Under the pieces are notes generated by a model. The model was not told the DNA's origin, searched no databases, and saw only the letters and a program-made list of their open reading frames with translations. A program made the translations under genes and the position numbers. From positions 109,740-173,739 of the forward strand of contig FCNR01000054.1 in assembly GCA_900016875.1 (NCBI GenBank): a stretch of DNA of 64,000 bases. Reading direction: 5' to 3'. The DNA comes from Eubacteriaceae bacterium CHKCI004 (lineage in GTDB: Bacteria > Bacillota > Clostridia > Lachnospirales > Lachnospiraceae). Shown in pieces: positions 18,388-27,064 of this stretch. Each line of letters starts with the position of its first letter. Positions within the stretch are counted from its first letter, which is position 1.

Positions 18388-18924
18388 ATGGCAACATGGA
18401 CATCCAGAGGACTGAGAGGATCGGTTCTGGAGGAAATGATCAATTATACCAACCAGAAATACAGAGACAAAAAGCTGGCGCTTATCCAGAAGGTGCCGAC
18501 GCCCATCACGCCGGTCCGCTTTGATAAAAACAGCCGGCATATCACCCTTGCGTATTTTGAAAAAAAGAGTACGGTGGATTATATCGGCGTGGTGCAGGGG
18601 GTGCCGGTCTGCTTTGACGCCAAGGAATGTCATACGGACACCTTTCCCATGCAGAATGTTCACCGGCATCAGATGGAATTTATGGAGGGATATGAGACAC
18701 AGGGGGGCGTAAGTTTTCTCCTTATCTATTTTTCTCACCGGCAGGAATGTTATTACCTGCGTTTTACCGAACTGAAAAAGTACTGGGACCGGATGGAGTC
18801 AGGCGGACCGAAGCATTTTAAATATGAGGAACTCCGGAAAGACTTTTTTATACCCCATGGGAGCGGAGCCGCCATCCACTATCTGGTACCTTTGCAAAAG
18901 GATTTAACAGAGCGCCAATCGTGA
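18388..18924 (+). CDS. recU: Holliday junction resolvase RecU
   Basis: 178 residues from ATG 18388 (MATWTSRGLRG). A longer in-frame extension upstream has no family similarity. RecU motifs are visible: RG-x(4)-LEEMIN-x-TNQKYR, KVPTPITPVRF, then the nuclease core with the DYIG aspartate and VCFDAKEC glutamate/lysine, and a C-terminal RFTELKKYW. RecU cleaves four-way junctions in recombinational repair. In many Firmicutes recU sits beside a penicillin-binding protein gene, but that is not the case here. Confidence 0.9.
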   Translation: MATWTSRGLRGSVLEEMINYTNQKYRDKKLALIQKVPTPITPVRFDKNSRHITLAYFEKKSTVDYIGVVQGVPVCFDAKECHTDTFPMQNVHRHQMEFMEGYETQGGVSFLLIYFSHRQECYYLRFTELKKYWDRMESGGPKHFKYEELRKDFFIPHGSGAAIHYLVPLQKDLTERQS

Positions 18925-18998
18925 ATTGACGAACAGTTTTTTTTCATATATAATACCTTTGAAATTGCAGTAAGACATTTGGAGATGAGGTGGAGAGA

Positions 18999-19877
18999 TT
19001 GATAAAAAGCATGACCGGATTTGGCCGCAGTGAGATTGTGACCGAACAATGCAAAATTACTGTGGAGATAAAAGCGGTCAACCACAGATACTGCGACCTG
19101 AATATTAAGATGCCGAAGAAGTTAAACAGCCTGGAAAACGCGGTGCGCGGCACCATAAAGAAGGCAGTGAACCGGGGAAAGCTGGACGTTTATATCGGCT
19201 ATGAAGATTTGTCGGAACATGCGGCATGTGTGCAGTTGAATAAAGAACTTGGCATGGAGTATTACCGTGCCCTTTCGGAGCTTTCTGAGTCACTGGGCGT
19301 TGAGAAAGACACCAGTGCGTACCGGATTGCAAGGATGCCGGAGGTTCTGATGCTCTCGGAGGCGCAGCTGAATCCTGAGGAGGTGGAGGAGACGCTTCTT
19401 CTGGCTGTGGAACAGGCCCTGCAGCAGTTTATGGAGAGCAGGCAGCGGGAAGGAGAGCAGTTAAAAGAAGATATTCTTCAGAAGCTTGCCGGGATGACCG
19501 GCAACATCGGCGGAATCGAGGAACGGTATCCGCAGATGGTGGGCGACTATCGTAAGAAGCTGGAAGACAAGGTCAGAGAGCTGCTGGCCGATACTAATGT
19601 GGACGAGAGCCGTATCGCCACTGAAGTGGTCATTTATGCGGATAAGATCTGTGTGGATGAAGAGACGGTCCGTCTGAGAAGTCATATACAGAATATGGAG
19701 GAAGAGCTGCTCCGCGGCGGCAATGTGGGAAGAAAGCTCGACTTTATCGCCCAGGAGATGAACCGGGAGGCCAACACCATTTTGTCAAAGGCCAACGACA
19801 TCACAGTTTCCAACATGGCCATCGATCTGAAGACAGAGATTGAGAAGATCAGAGAACAGGTGCAGAACATAGAATAA
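18999..19877 (+). CDS. YicC/YloC-family endoribonuclease
   Basis: 292 residues with a TTG start at 18999, placed because GAGGTGG precedes it and the protein then opens (M)IKSMTGFGR, the universal YicC start. The N-terminal domain contains EIKAVNHRYCDLNIKMPKKL. The C-terminal DUF1732 part contains GRKLDFIAQEMNREANTILSKAND, the most conserved stretch. Family members are RNases. It opens the conserved operon that continues with remA, gmk and rpoZ. Confidence 0.9.
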   Translation: MIKSMTGFGRSEIVTEQCKITVEIKAVNHRYCDLNIKMPKKLNSLENAVRGTIKKAVNRGKLDVYIGYEDLSEHAACVQLNKELGMEYYRALSELSESLGVEKDTSAYRIARMPEVLMLSEAQLNPEEVEETLLLAVEQALQQFMESRQREGEQLKEDILQKLAGMTGNIGGIEERYPQMVGDYRKKLEDKVRELLADTNVDESRIATEVVIYADKICVDEETVRLRSHIQNMEEELLRGGNVGRKLDFIAQEMNREANTILSKANDITVSNMAIDLKTEIEKIREQVQNIE

Positions 19878-19888
19878 ACGGAGAAAAT

Positions 19889-20164
19889 ATGGCGCAGTTG
19901 ATTAACATCGGATTTGGAAATATGGTAAACGGAGATAAGATTATTTCCATGGTGAGCACGGATGCGGCTCCCATCAAGCGGATGATCCAGAACGCCCGGG
20001 ACGAGGGTCTGGCGGTGGACGCCACCTGCGGGAGGAGGACACGGACGGCGCTTATCATGGAGAGCGGACATCTGGTGCTGTCGGCGCTCACCACAGAGAC
20101 CATAGCCATCCGGTGCAGGAGCGGTTTTAAAAACGAAGAGAAAGAGGAAGAAAATGATGGATAA
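19889..20164 (+). CDS. remA: RemA-like DNA-binding regulator (DUF370)
   Basis: 91 residues. It contains the family signature INIGFGNMV and VSTDAAPIKRMIQNARDEG. In B. subtilis RemA activates extracellular matrix genes and forms a ring-shaped DNA-binding oligomer. Position between yicC and gmk is the same as in Bacillus. It overlaps gmk by 11 bp, which indicates translational coupling. The C-terminal acidic extension (EEKEEEN) is not part of the conserved domain. Confidence 0.9.
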   Translation: MAQLINIGFGNMVNGDKIISMVSTDAAPIKRMIQNARDEGLAVDATCGRRTRTALIMESGHLVLSALTTETIAIRCRSGFKNEEKEEENDG

Positions 20165-20786
20165 CAGAGGAACGCTGGTTGTGATTTCCGGCTTTTCCGG
20201 AGCGGGCAAGGGAACTGTTTCCCGCGCGCTGGTGGAAAAATACGGATATCGTTTATCCATCTCGGCCACCACAAGGCAGCCGAGAGAGGGAGAGCAGGAC
20301 GGGAAAGATTATTTTTTCAAGACAGAAAATGAATTCCTGAGTCTTGTGGATTACAATGGATATATCGAGTATGCCCAGTATGTGGGACATTATTACGGAA
20401 CGCCGAGAAAGTTTGTGGAGGACAGTCTGGACGAAGGTCAGGTGGTCATCCTGGAGATTGAAGTGCAGGGAGCTATGAAGATCAAGGAGCAGTATCCGGA
20501 TGCGATTCTGCTGTTTATCACGGCGCCTTCCATCGAGATCCTGAAAAACAGACTGGTGGGACGCGGCACCGAGGCGCCGGAAGTCATTGAAAAGCGGATG
20601 CGCCGGGCTGTCGAGGAGGCCGAAAGCATTCCGGTTTACGACTACATTGTCAATAACGAAGAAGGTAAGCTGGAAGAATGTATGGCGCAGATTCATTCCA
20701 TCATAGAGAGCGAAGCCTGCCGCGTGAGCCGCAGAAAGAACTTTATCGCAAGCCTTAAAGAAGGACTGAAAGAGTATCAGGGATAA
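20154..20786 (+). CDS. gmk: Guanylate kinase
   Basis: 210 residues. The P-loop is GFSGAGKGT. GMP-binding and lid motifs follow: ISATTRQPREGEQDGKDYFF, the YIEYAQYVGHYYGTP strand, and VILEIEVQGAMKIKEQYPD, then RLVGRGTE. It phosphorylates GMP to GDP in purine nucleotide synthesis. The start is one of two consecutive ATG codons at 20154/20157, inside the end of remA. Confidence 0.95.
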   Translation: MMDNRGTLVVISGFSGAGKGTVSRALVEKYGYRLSISATTRQPREGEQDGKDYFFKTENEFLSLVDYNGYIEYAQYVGHYYGTPRKFVEDSLDEGQVVILEIEVQGAMKIKEQYPDAILLFITAPSIEILKNRLVGRGTEAPEVIEKRMRRAVEEAESIPVYDYIVNNEEGKLEECMAQIHSIIESEACRVSRRKNFIASLKEGLKEYQG

Positions 20787-20807
20787 TTGCAGAAAGGAGA
20801 TTATTAT

Positions 20808-21215
20808 ATGTTACATCCATCTTATACAGAACTTATGGAGAAGATCAACAGTGAAGAATTCCGCGGGGAGGAACCGGGTATCAACAGCCGTTACTCCATC
20901 GTTATCGCCACATCCAAGCGCGCGAGGGAGATCATCGGCGGAGCAAAGCCGCTGGTTGACGGCGTGGAGGGAGACAAACCGTTATCCATCGCGGTGAAAG
21001 AGCTTTACAACGGTAAGATCAAGATTCTTCAGGATGACGAAGAAGTGGATTTTGACGATTCATTTGATGATGATAATGTATTGGATGACATTGATGCGCT
21101 GGAGGCTGCCGGACAGACAGAGGCTGCCCGTCAGGCAGACACAGAGGAAGCCGATGCCATTGACTTTGAGGGAGAGCCGGATGAGGCAGGTTTCAGCAGT
21201 GAGACAGAAGAATAA
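20808..21215 (+). CDS. rpoZ: RNA polymerase omega subunit
   Basis: 135 residues from ATG 20808 (MLHPSYTELM), preceded by AAAGGAG. Omega motifs: SRYSIVIATSKRARE and GDKPLSIAVKELYNGKI. The C-terminal ~45 residues form a very acidic tail (DDEEVDFDDSFDDDN), longer than in many omega proteins. It supports assembly of RNA polymerase. A strong terminator hairpin starts 8 bases after its stop codon. Confidence 0.93.
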   Translation: MLHPSYTELMEKINSEEFRGEEPGINSRYSIVIATSKRAREIIGGAKPLVDGVEGDKPLSIAVKELYNGKIKILQDDEEVDFDDSFDDDNVLDDIDALEAAGQTEAARQADTEEADAIDFEGEPDEAGFSSETEE

Positions 21216-21837
21216 TTTATGGGGCAGACACCGGAGACTGGGTGTCTGCCTTTTGCTTACAGGATTTCTTGTCCTTTTGATGATGATTCTCATATTTTCG
21301 TTTTCCGCGCAGGACGCCACCCGGTCTTCGGGATTAAGCGGAGGAATCTGCGGGCAGATTGTCCGGGCGGTGCAGAAACTGTTTGGTCTGGATCTGAGCC
21401 GGGCAGAGATAGAGCAGTGGAGCCAGTGGCTGGAGGCGCCGGTGCGCAAACTGGCGCATTTTACAGAATACGCCGTCTTTTCTTTTGTGACCTGCATCCA
21501 CGGGCTGATGCTGCGGCTGGCCTTCGGCCGCCAGGGCATGCCGTGTCAGAGCGCGGACAGCAGTGAAGCTCCGCATCGGAAATTTGGCGCGGGTTTTGCC
21601 CCACTGCTTTTTAAGACGATTCCCTTTTGTATTCTGTATGCGGTGACCGACGAGATTCATCAGTATTTTGTGCCGGGCAGGAGCTGCCGCCTTTTTGACG
21701 TGGGCGTGGACTCCCTGGGAATCCTCTTCGGGGCGGCGCTGTTTTTATTGACGGTACAGACACAAAAGGTTAAAATATGGATAAAATGGATAAAAGCGCC
21801 GGAAGCCATTGCCGGCGTCTCAGAAAGGATGAACACC
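21199..21837 (+). CDS. VanZ-like membrane domain, in frame with murE without an intervening stop
   Basis: The frame can start at GTG 21199 (after GAGGCAGG), 17 bp inside rpoZ, and runs without a stop codon straight into murE. About 213 residues precede the murE start. They contain a first membrane segment (about LLLTGFLVLLMMILIFSFS), the VanZ signature KLAHFTEYAVFSF and the second signature TDEIHQYFVPGRSCRLFDVGVD, with further hydrophobic helices. VanZ-like proteins are membrane proteins of mostly unknown role; one gives teicoplanin resistance. Either a VanZ-MurE fusion is made, or the vanZ stop was lost by mutation or sequencing error. Confidence 0.7.
21223..21254 (+). terminator. rpoZ terminator-like hairpin inside the vanZ-like frame
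   Basis: Perfect 10-bp stem (21223-21232 with 21241-21250), 8-nt loop, then TTTT. It starts 8 bases after the rpoZ stop. It also lies within codons 9-18 of the VanZ-like frame, so it may act as an attenuator between rpoZ and vanZ-murE. Confidence 0.7.
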
Positions 21838-23298
21838 ATGAAATGTATTCAGTTATTAGAAGGACTTTCCTATAAATGCCTGCAGGGTGATGTCAATGCG
21901 GAGGTTTCCGCGGTAGTCAACGATTCGAGAAAGCTGGCGGAAGGCTGCATGTTTATCTGTATCAAAGGCGCATCCTTTGACGGTCATACATTTGCAGAAG
22001 AAGCGGCGAAGAAGGGAGCGGCCGTGCTTCTGGTGGAGGACCCGGTAGATGTTCCGGAGACTGTGACCGTGATCCAGGTGGAGAGCACCCGCTACGCCAT
22101 GGCGCTTGTATCCGCCGCATGGTTCGGACATCCGGCGAAGGAACTGACCACCATCGCCGTGACAGGCACCAAGGGAAAGACCACCACCACCTATATGATT
22201 CAGGCGCTTCTGGAGAAGGCCGGACACAAGACCGGCGTCATCGGAACCATCGAGGTGGTCATCGGTGATAAACATATCGCTGTCAATAATACGACGCCGG
22301 AATCCTACGATATCCACCGGTATTTCCGGGAGATGGTGGACGCCGGCTGCGACGCGGTGGTCATGGAGGCCTCCTCCCAGGGATTTAAGCTGGACCGTAC
22401 AGCCGGTATCGAGTTTGACTACGGGTTATTTACCAATCTGTCTCCGGATCATATCGGGCCAAATGAGCACAAAGATTTTGCGGAATACCTTTCCTGCAAG
22501 GCGATGCTCTTTACCCAGTGCAAAAAGGGATTTGCCAATCTGGATGATGAACATTTTGAGGAGATTACCGCCAAGGCGGTGTGTCCGGTACAGACCTTTG
22601 GTCTGGCGGAGGGCGCCAATCTGCGTGCGCAGAATATCACCCTCACCAGAGACACCGATTTCCTCGGCGTTGACTTTGATGTGAGCGGCCTTTTAAATGG
22701 AAGAGTTTCCTGCGGCGTGCCGGGAACCTTCAACGTACACAATGCCCTGGGCGCCATTTGCGTGGCTCTGGAAATGGGCGCGGATCTTTCCATGATCAAT
22801 GAAGTTTTAAGAACATTTACCGTGAAGGGACGGGTGCAGATCATCCCGACCGGCTATGACTACACGCTCATTGTGGATTACGCGCATAATGCAGTGGCTC
22901 TGGAAAGTATCTTAAAGACTCTTCGGGAGTATCATCCGGCAAGGCTCATCAGCCTCTTTGGCTGCGGCGGCAACCGCTCGAAGCTGCGCCGCTTTGAGAT
23001 GGGCGAGGTATCCGGACGGCTGGCGGATCTGACGATCATCACCTCAGATAATCCGAGGTTCGAGGAGCCGCAGGCAATCATAGACGACATCCTCACCGGC
23101 ATCAAAAAGACCGACGGAGAGTACATTTCCATCATTGACCGCCGGGAGGCCATCTCTTATGTGATGCACCATGCGCAGCCGGGAGATATTGTGATTCTCG
23201 CCGGAAAGGGTCACGAGACGTATCAGGAGATCAAGGGCCAGAAGTATCACATGAGCGAAGAAGAGATCGTTCAGGATGTTCTTGATGGAAAATATTAA
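21838..23298 (+). CDS. murE: UDP-MurNAc-L-Ala-D-Glu:meso-diaminopimelate ligase
   Basis: 486 residues from ATG 21838, which has AGAAAGG at good distance; an ATG nine bases earlier is too close to that site. The N-terminal domain holds NDSRKLAEGCMFICIKG. The ATP loop is TGTKGKTTTT, and the substrate part has NNTTPESYDIHRYFREM and ASSQGF. The C-terminal domain carries DNPR (SDNPRFEEP), the motif that selects meso-diaminopimelate over lysine. It makes UDP-MurNAc-tripeptide in the cytosol. It lies outside the dcw cluster, fused in frame to a VanZ-like segment, and replaces coaBC of the B. subtilis order. Confidence 0.93.
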   Translation: MKCIQLLEGLSYKCLQGDVNAEVSAVVNDSRKLAEGCMFICIKGASFDGHTFAEEAAKKGAAVLLVEDPVDVPETVTVIQVESTRYAMALVSAAWFGHPAKELTTIAVTGTKGKTTTTYMIQALLEKAGHKTGVIGTIEVVIGDKHIAVNNTTPESYDIHRYFREMVDAGCDAVVMEASSQGFKLDRTAGIEFDYGLFTNLSPDHIGPNEHKDFAEYLSCKAMLFTQCKKGFANLDDEHFEEITAKAVCPVQTFGLAEGANLRAQNITLTRDTDFLGVDFDVSGLLNGRVSCGVPGTFNVHNALGAICVALEMGADLSMINEVLRTFTVKGRVQIIPTGYDYTLIVDYAHNAVALESILKTLREYHPARLISLFGCGGNRSKLRRFEMGEVSGRLADLTIITSDNPRFEEPQAIIDDILTGIKKTDGEYISIIDRREAISYVMHHAQPGDIVILAGKGHETYQEIKGQKYHMSEEEIVQDVLDGKY

Positions 23299-23308
23299 AG
23301 GAAATGAA

Positions 23309-25555
23309 ATGGGAGAAGAAATCTTTGCGGATATTATCATAGATATTTCTCATGAGGCACTCGATAAAGTATTTCAATACAGGGTGCCTCTTTCCCTGCG
23401 CGACGCGGTGACGCCGGGAGTCCGGGTCTGTGTGCCGTTTGGCGCGGGAAACCGGGAGAAAGAGGGCTATGTCATCGCCCTTAAGAAAGAGCCGGACTAT
23501 GACGTAAATAAGATTAAGGAGATCACCCGGGTGGCGGAGGGAAGCCTCACGGTGGAGTCCCAGCTGATCCAGGTGGCCGCATTCTTAAAGAGGCGGTATG
23601 GGTCTTCCATGATTCAGGCGTTAAAGACCGTGATGCCGGTCAAGAGCCGCGTCCGGCACCGTCAGGAAACAAACATTTATCTGGCAATCACAAAAGAAGA
23701 GGCGGAGACGCTGCTGGCAGAGTGGGAGAGAAAACACCGCACGGCGCGGGCGCGTTTTCTGGGCAGACTCCTTGTGACGGGACAAATGTCCAAAGATGAG
23801 GCGGTAAAAGAATGCCGTTTTCCGTTAAAGGAACTGAGGAAGCTTGCCGAAGACGGCGTCATCCGCATGGAGACGAAGGTGATGTACCGGGACCCGTTTC
23901 CGCAGTTTGAGAAAAAAGAGACCTTTGTGCAGTTAAATGAGGAGCAGCAGGCGGCGGCGGAAAGATTCCGCCGGGATTTTCAGGAGGGCGTTTATCCCAC
24001 CTATCTGCTGTTCGGAGTCACCGGAAGCGGCAAGACGGAAGTATACCTCCATATGATCGGGACGGTGCTTGCGCAGGGAAAGCAGGCTATCGTTCTCATA
24101 CCGGAGATTTCCCTGACTTATCAGACGGTGCGGCGGTTCTATGAGCGTTTTGGCGGACGGATCGCGGTGCTTCATTCCCGCATGTCGGCGGGGGAGCGGT
24201 CCGACGCCTGCGAGAGAATCGCAGCGGGGGAGGCGGATGTGATCATCGGCGCCCGCTCCGCTCTTTTTGCCCCTGCGAAGCGGCTGGGACTGATCATCAT
24301 AGACGAGGAGCATGACGGCGCATACAAGAGCGACAGCACGCCCAAGTATCATGCCAGAGAGACCGCCGTTTACCGGGCGCAGCTGGCTGGCGCCAGTGTG
24401 GTGCTGGGATCGGCCACCCCTTCGGTGGAGAGCTTTTACCGGGCGCAGCAGGGAGAGTACGTTTTGCTGACGCTTAAAAACCGGGCCGGAAATGCGGCGC
24501 TGCCCGCCGTGGAGACGGTGGACTTAAGAGAAGAGTTCCGGCAGGGCAACCGATCGGTATTCAGTGAATCCCTGAAAGAGAAGATGCGGGAGCGGTTGGC
24601 AAGGGGAGAACAGATGATGCTGTTTTTAAACCGCCGGGGCTTTGCGGGCTTTGTGTCCTGCCGAAGCTGCGGCACGGTGATGAAATGTCCTCACTGCGAC
24701 GTATCCATGACCTATCACAGAAGCGGACGGCTGAGCTGTCATTACTGCGGGTATGAGACCGCATTTTCCAGGCAGTGCCCCGTGTGCGGGCAGCCTCATG
24801 TGGCGGCCTTCGGTCTTGGAACGGAGAAGGTGGAAGCGGCTCTTTATCAGGAGTTTCCGGGGATCCGGGTGCTGCGAATGGACATGGATACCACCCGGCG
24901 CAAAAACGCCCATCAGGAGATTTTGCAGACCTTTGCCCGGGGAGACGCCGACGTGCTGCTGGGAACCCAGATGATCGTCAAAGGGCACGACTACGCCAAC
25001 GTGACGCTGGTGGGAATTCTGGCGGCGGATCTGTCCCTGTTCGGACAGGATTTCCGGAGCGGGGAGCGGACCTTTCAGCTGCTGTGCCAGGCGGCAGGCC
25101 GGGCCGGACGGGGCGACAAGCCGGGGGAGGTCGTCATCCAGACCTACTCGCCGGATCACTACGCCATCACCGCTTCCGTCCATCACTCCTACGAGGAGTT
25201 TTACGGACAGGAGATCGCCTACCGGAACCTGATGGCCTACCCGCCCTGCGCGCATCTGCTGGTGATTCTGGTGCAGTGCGGCGATGAGTCTTCCGCTCAC
25301 CTGGCGGCGGTGCGGATTCAGAAAATGATCGAAAAAAGCCAGGAAAGTGAGGCGGACCCGGTACAGCTCCTGAATCCCGGCCACGCGGCCATCGCGAAGC
25401 TGCGGGACCTGTACCGTCAGGTGATTTACATCAAGCACAGGGACGCGGACCGGCTGGAGGAGCTCAAAAGCCGCCTGGAGCCGGTACTGGAGAAGCACCC
25501 GCTTTTTGCAGGCGTGCAGATCCAGTTTGACTTTGATCCCGTGGGAATTTACTGA
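23309..25555 (+). CDS. priA: Primosomal protein N' (replication restart helicase)
   Basis: 748 residues from ATG 23309, preceded by AAAGGA at the murE stop. The 3'-DNA-binding domain is N-terminal (FADIIIDISHEALDKVFQYRVP). Then come the helicase motifs: Walker A GVTGSGKTEVY, DEEH in IIDEEHDGAYKSD, and GSATPSVES. A zinc-binding module of paired CxxC motifs follows (CRSCG, CPHC, CHYCG, CPVC). The C-terminal helicase lobe has GTQMIVKGHDY and QAAGRAGRG. It reloads the replisome at stalled forks. It follows murE with a 10-bp gap. Confidence 0.95.
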   Translation: MGEEIFADIIIDISHEALDKVFQYRVPLSLRDAVTPGVRVCVPFGAGNREKEGYVIALKKEPDYDVNKIKEITRVAEGSLTVESQLIQVAAFLKRRYGSSMIQALKTVMPVKSRVRHRQETNIYLAITKEEAETLLAEWERKHRTARARFLGRLLVTGQMSKDEAVKECRFPLKELRKLAEDGVIRMETKVMYRDPFPQFEKKETFVQLNEEQQAAAERFRRDFQEGVYPTYLLFGVTGSGKTEVYLHMIGTVLAQGKQAIVLIPEISLTYQTVRRFYERFGGRIAVLHSRMSAGERSDACERIAAGEADVIIGARSALFAPAKRLGLIIIDEEHDGAYKSDSTPKYHARETAVYRAQLAGASVVLGSATPSVESFYRAQQGEYVLLTLKNRAGNAALPAVETVDLREEFRQGNRSVFSESLKEKMRERLARGEQMMLFLNRRGFAGFVSCRSCGTVMKCPHCDVSMTYHRSGRLSCHYCGYETAFSRQCPVCGQPHVAAFGLGTEKVEAALYQEFPGIRVLRMDMDTTRRKNAHQEILQTFARGDADVLLGTQMIVKGHDYANVTLVGILAADLSLFGQDFRSGERTFQLLCQAAGRAGRGDKPGEVVIQTYSPDHYAITASVHHSYEEFYGQEIAYRNLMAYPPCAHLLVILVQCGDESSAHLAAVRIQKMIEKSQESEADPVQLLNPGHAAIAKLRDLYRQVIYIKHRDADRLEELKSRLEPVLEKHPLFAGVQIQFDFDPVGIY

Positions 25556-25637
25556 GCCTTTACGGAAGTGTCCGGGTATGGTATGATGAAGCTTGATAAT
25601 ACATATAGATGATAAAATATAGATGAAGGAGAACAAA

Positions 25638-26123
25638 ATGGCTATTCGCAAAATTCGCTATATTGGCGATGAGATTTTAAAGAAAAAATGTAAACCGGTG
25701 AAAAATATGACTCCGTCCATCGAGACATTGATCGAGGACATGTTCGACACCATGTATGAGGCCAACGGCGTTGGTCTGGCGGCTCCGCAGGTGGGAATCC
25801 TGCGCCGTGTCTGCGTGGTGGATGTAAGAGATGAGGAGCCGATCGTGCTGATCAATCCGGAGATTCTTGAGACCTCCGGAGAGCAGACTGATGACGAGGG
25901 ATGCCTGAGCGTGCCGGGCAAGGTGGCGGAGGTCACAAGACCGAATTACGTGAAGGTATCTTCTCTTGACATGGATATGAATCCGGTGATTTATGAAGGA
26001 GAAGGGCTCCGGGCGAGAGCCATCCTTCATGAGATGGACCATCTGGACGGTATTCTTTACGGCGAGCGGGCCAGCGAACCTTACAGAGATTTGGAAGAAG
26101 AGGAAGAGTGGGAAGAAGAATGA
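25638..26123 (+). CDS. def: Peptide deformylase
   Basis: 161 residues from the ATG after AAGGAG (MAIRKIRYIGD). The three deformylase motifs are present: GVGLAAPQVG, EGCLSVPG (metal-binding Cys) and HEMDHLDG (HExxH type). It removes the formyl group of nascent N-formyl-Met with a divalent metal. The C-terminus is a run of Glu. Its stop overlaps the fmt start (ATGA), coupling the two enzymes that put on and take off the formyl group. Confidence 0.95.
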   Translation: MAIRKIRYIGDEILKKKCKPVKNMTPSIETLIEDMFDTMYEANGVGLAAPQVGILRRVCVVDVRDEEPIVLINPEILETSGEQTDDEGCLSVPGKVAEVTRPNYVKVSSLDMDMNPVIYEGEGLRARAILHEMDHLDGILYGERASEPYRDLEEEEEWEEE

Positions 26124-27064
26124 GAGTAATATTTATGGGAACGCCGGAGTTTTCCGTCCCGACTCTGGAAGCGTTGATCGCTCATCATGACGTGATCGGC
26201 GTGGTGACACAGCCGGACAAGCGAAAAGGACGTGGAAAGGCTATGGCCTGCCCTCCGGTGAAGGAAACAGCGCTGAAACACAATATTTCTGTGTATCAGC
26301 CTGTAAAAGTGCGTGAGGAAGCGTTTGTGGAGACGCTTAAAGAACTGGAGCCTGACGTGATCGTCGTGGTGGCGTTCGGACAGATTCTGCCGGAAAGCAT
26401 CCTGAATATTCCGAAGTATGGCTGTATCAATGTGCATGCCTCTCTGCTTCCGAAATACCGGGGAGCCGCCCCGATACAGTGGGCGGTCATCAACGGAGAG
26501 AAAGAAACAGGTATTACAACCATGTATATGGCAAAGGGATTGGATACAGGAGATATGATTGACAAGATTGTCATTCCGGTCGAGCCGAAGGAGACGGGCG
26601 AGACACTCCATGACAAACTGTCTGCCGCAGGCGGAAAGCTTATTCTTGAGACCCTGGCGAAGCTGGAAGCCGGCACGGCGGTGCGGATTCCGCAGAACGA
26701 TGCCGAGAGCAGCTATGCAGGTATGCTCACCAAAGAGCTGGGAGAGATTGACTGGACAAAAAGCGCGGCGGCTATTGAGAGGCTCATACGCGGGCTGAAC
26801 TCCTGGCCGAGCGCCTATACTCATATGAATGGCAAGACATTAAAGATCTGGGATGCCGATGTGGAAGCTGACCCGGCAAATGGGCAGACGGCCGTACCGG
26901 GTACTGTCACCGATGTGAAAAAGGATTGTTTCTATGTACAGACCGGCGACGGACAGCTGAAGGTCAACGAGGTACAGCTCCAGGGTAAGAAGCGGATGCC
27001 GGTGCAGGCATTCCTTCTGGGGTATCCGGTGAAAAAGGGAATGGTTTATGGCGGACAGAATTAA
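26120..27064 (+). CDS. fmt: Methionyl-tRNA formyltransferase
   Basis: 314 residues from ATG 26120 (MRVIFMGTPEFS), overlapping def by 4 bp. The N-terminal formyltransferase domain contains QPDKRKGRG, VVAFGQILP, the catalytic Asn/His stretch INVHASLLPKYRGAAPIQWA and GLDTGDM. The C-terminal OB-like domain (LIRGLNSWPSAYTHMNGK) binds tRNA. It formylates initiator Met-tRNA using 10-formyl-THF. Confidence 0.95.
   Translation: MRVIFMGTPEFSVPTLEALIAHHDVIGVVTQPDKRKGRGKAMACPPVKETALKHNISVYQPVKVREEAFVETLKELEPDVIVVVAFGQILPESILNIPKYGCINVHASLLPKYRGAAPIQWAVINGEKETGITTMYMAKGLDTGDMIDKIVIPVEPKETGETLHDKLSAAGGKLILETLAKLEAGTAVRIPQNDAESSYAGMLTKELGEIDWTKSAAAIERLIRGLNSWPSAYTHMNGKTLKIWDADVEADPANGQTAVPGTVTDVKKDCFYVQTGDGQLKVNEVQLQGKKRMPVQAFLLGYPVKKGMVYGGQN

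Noticed and set aside
24626..25651. 341-codon minus-strand frame
   Set aside because: Shadow of priA, favoured by its G/C-rich codons.
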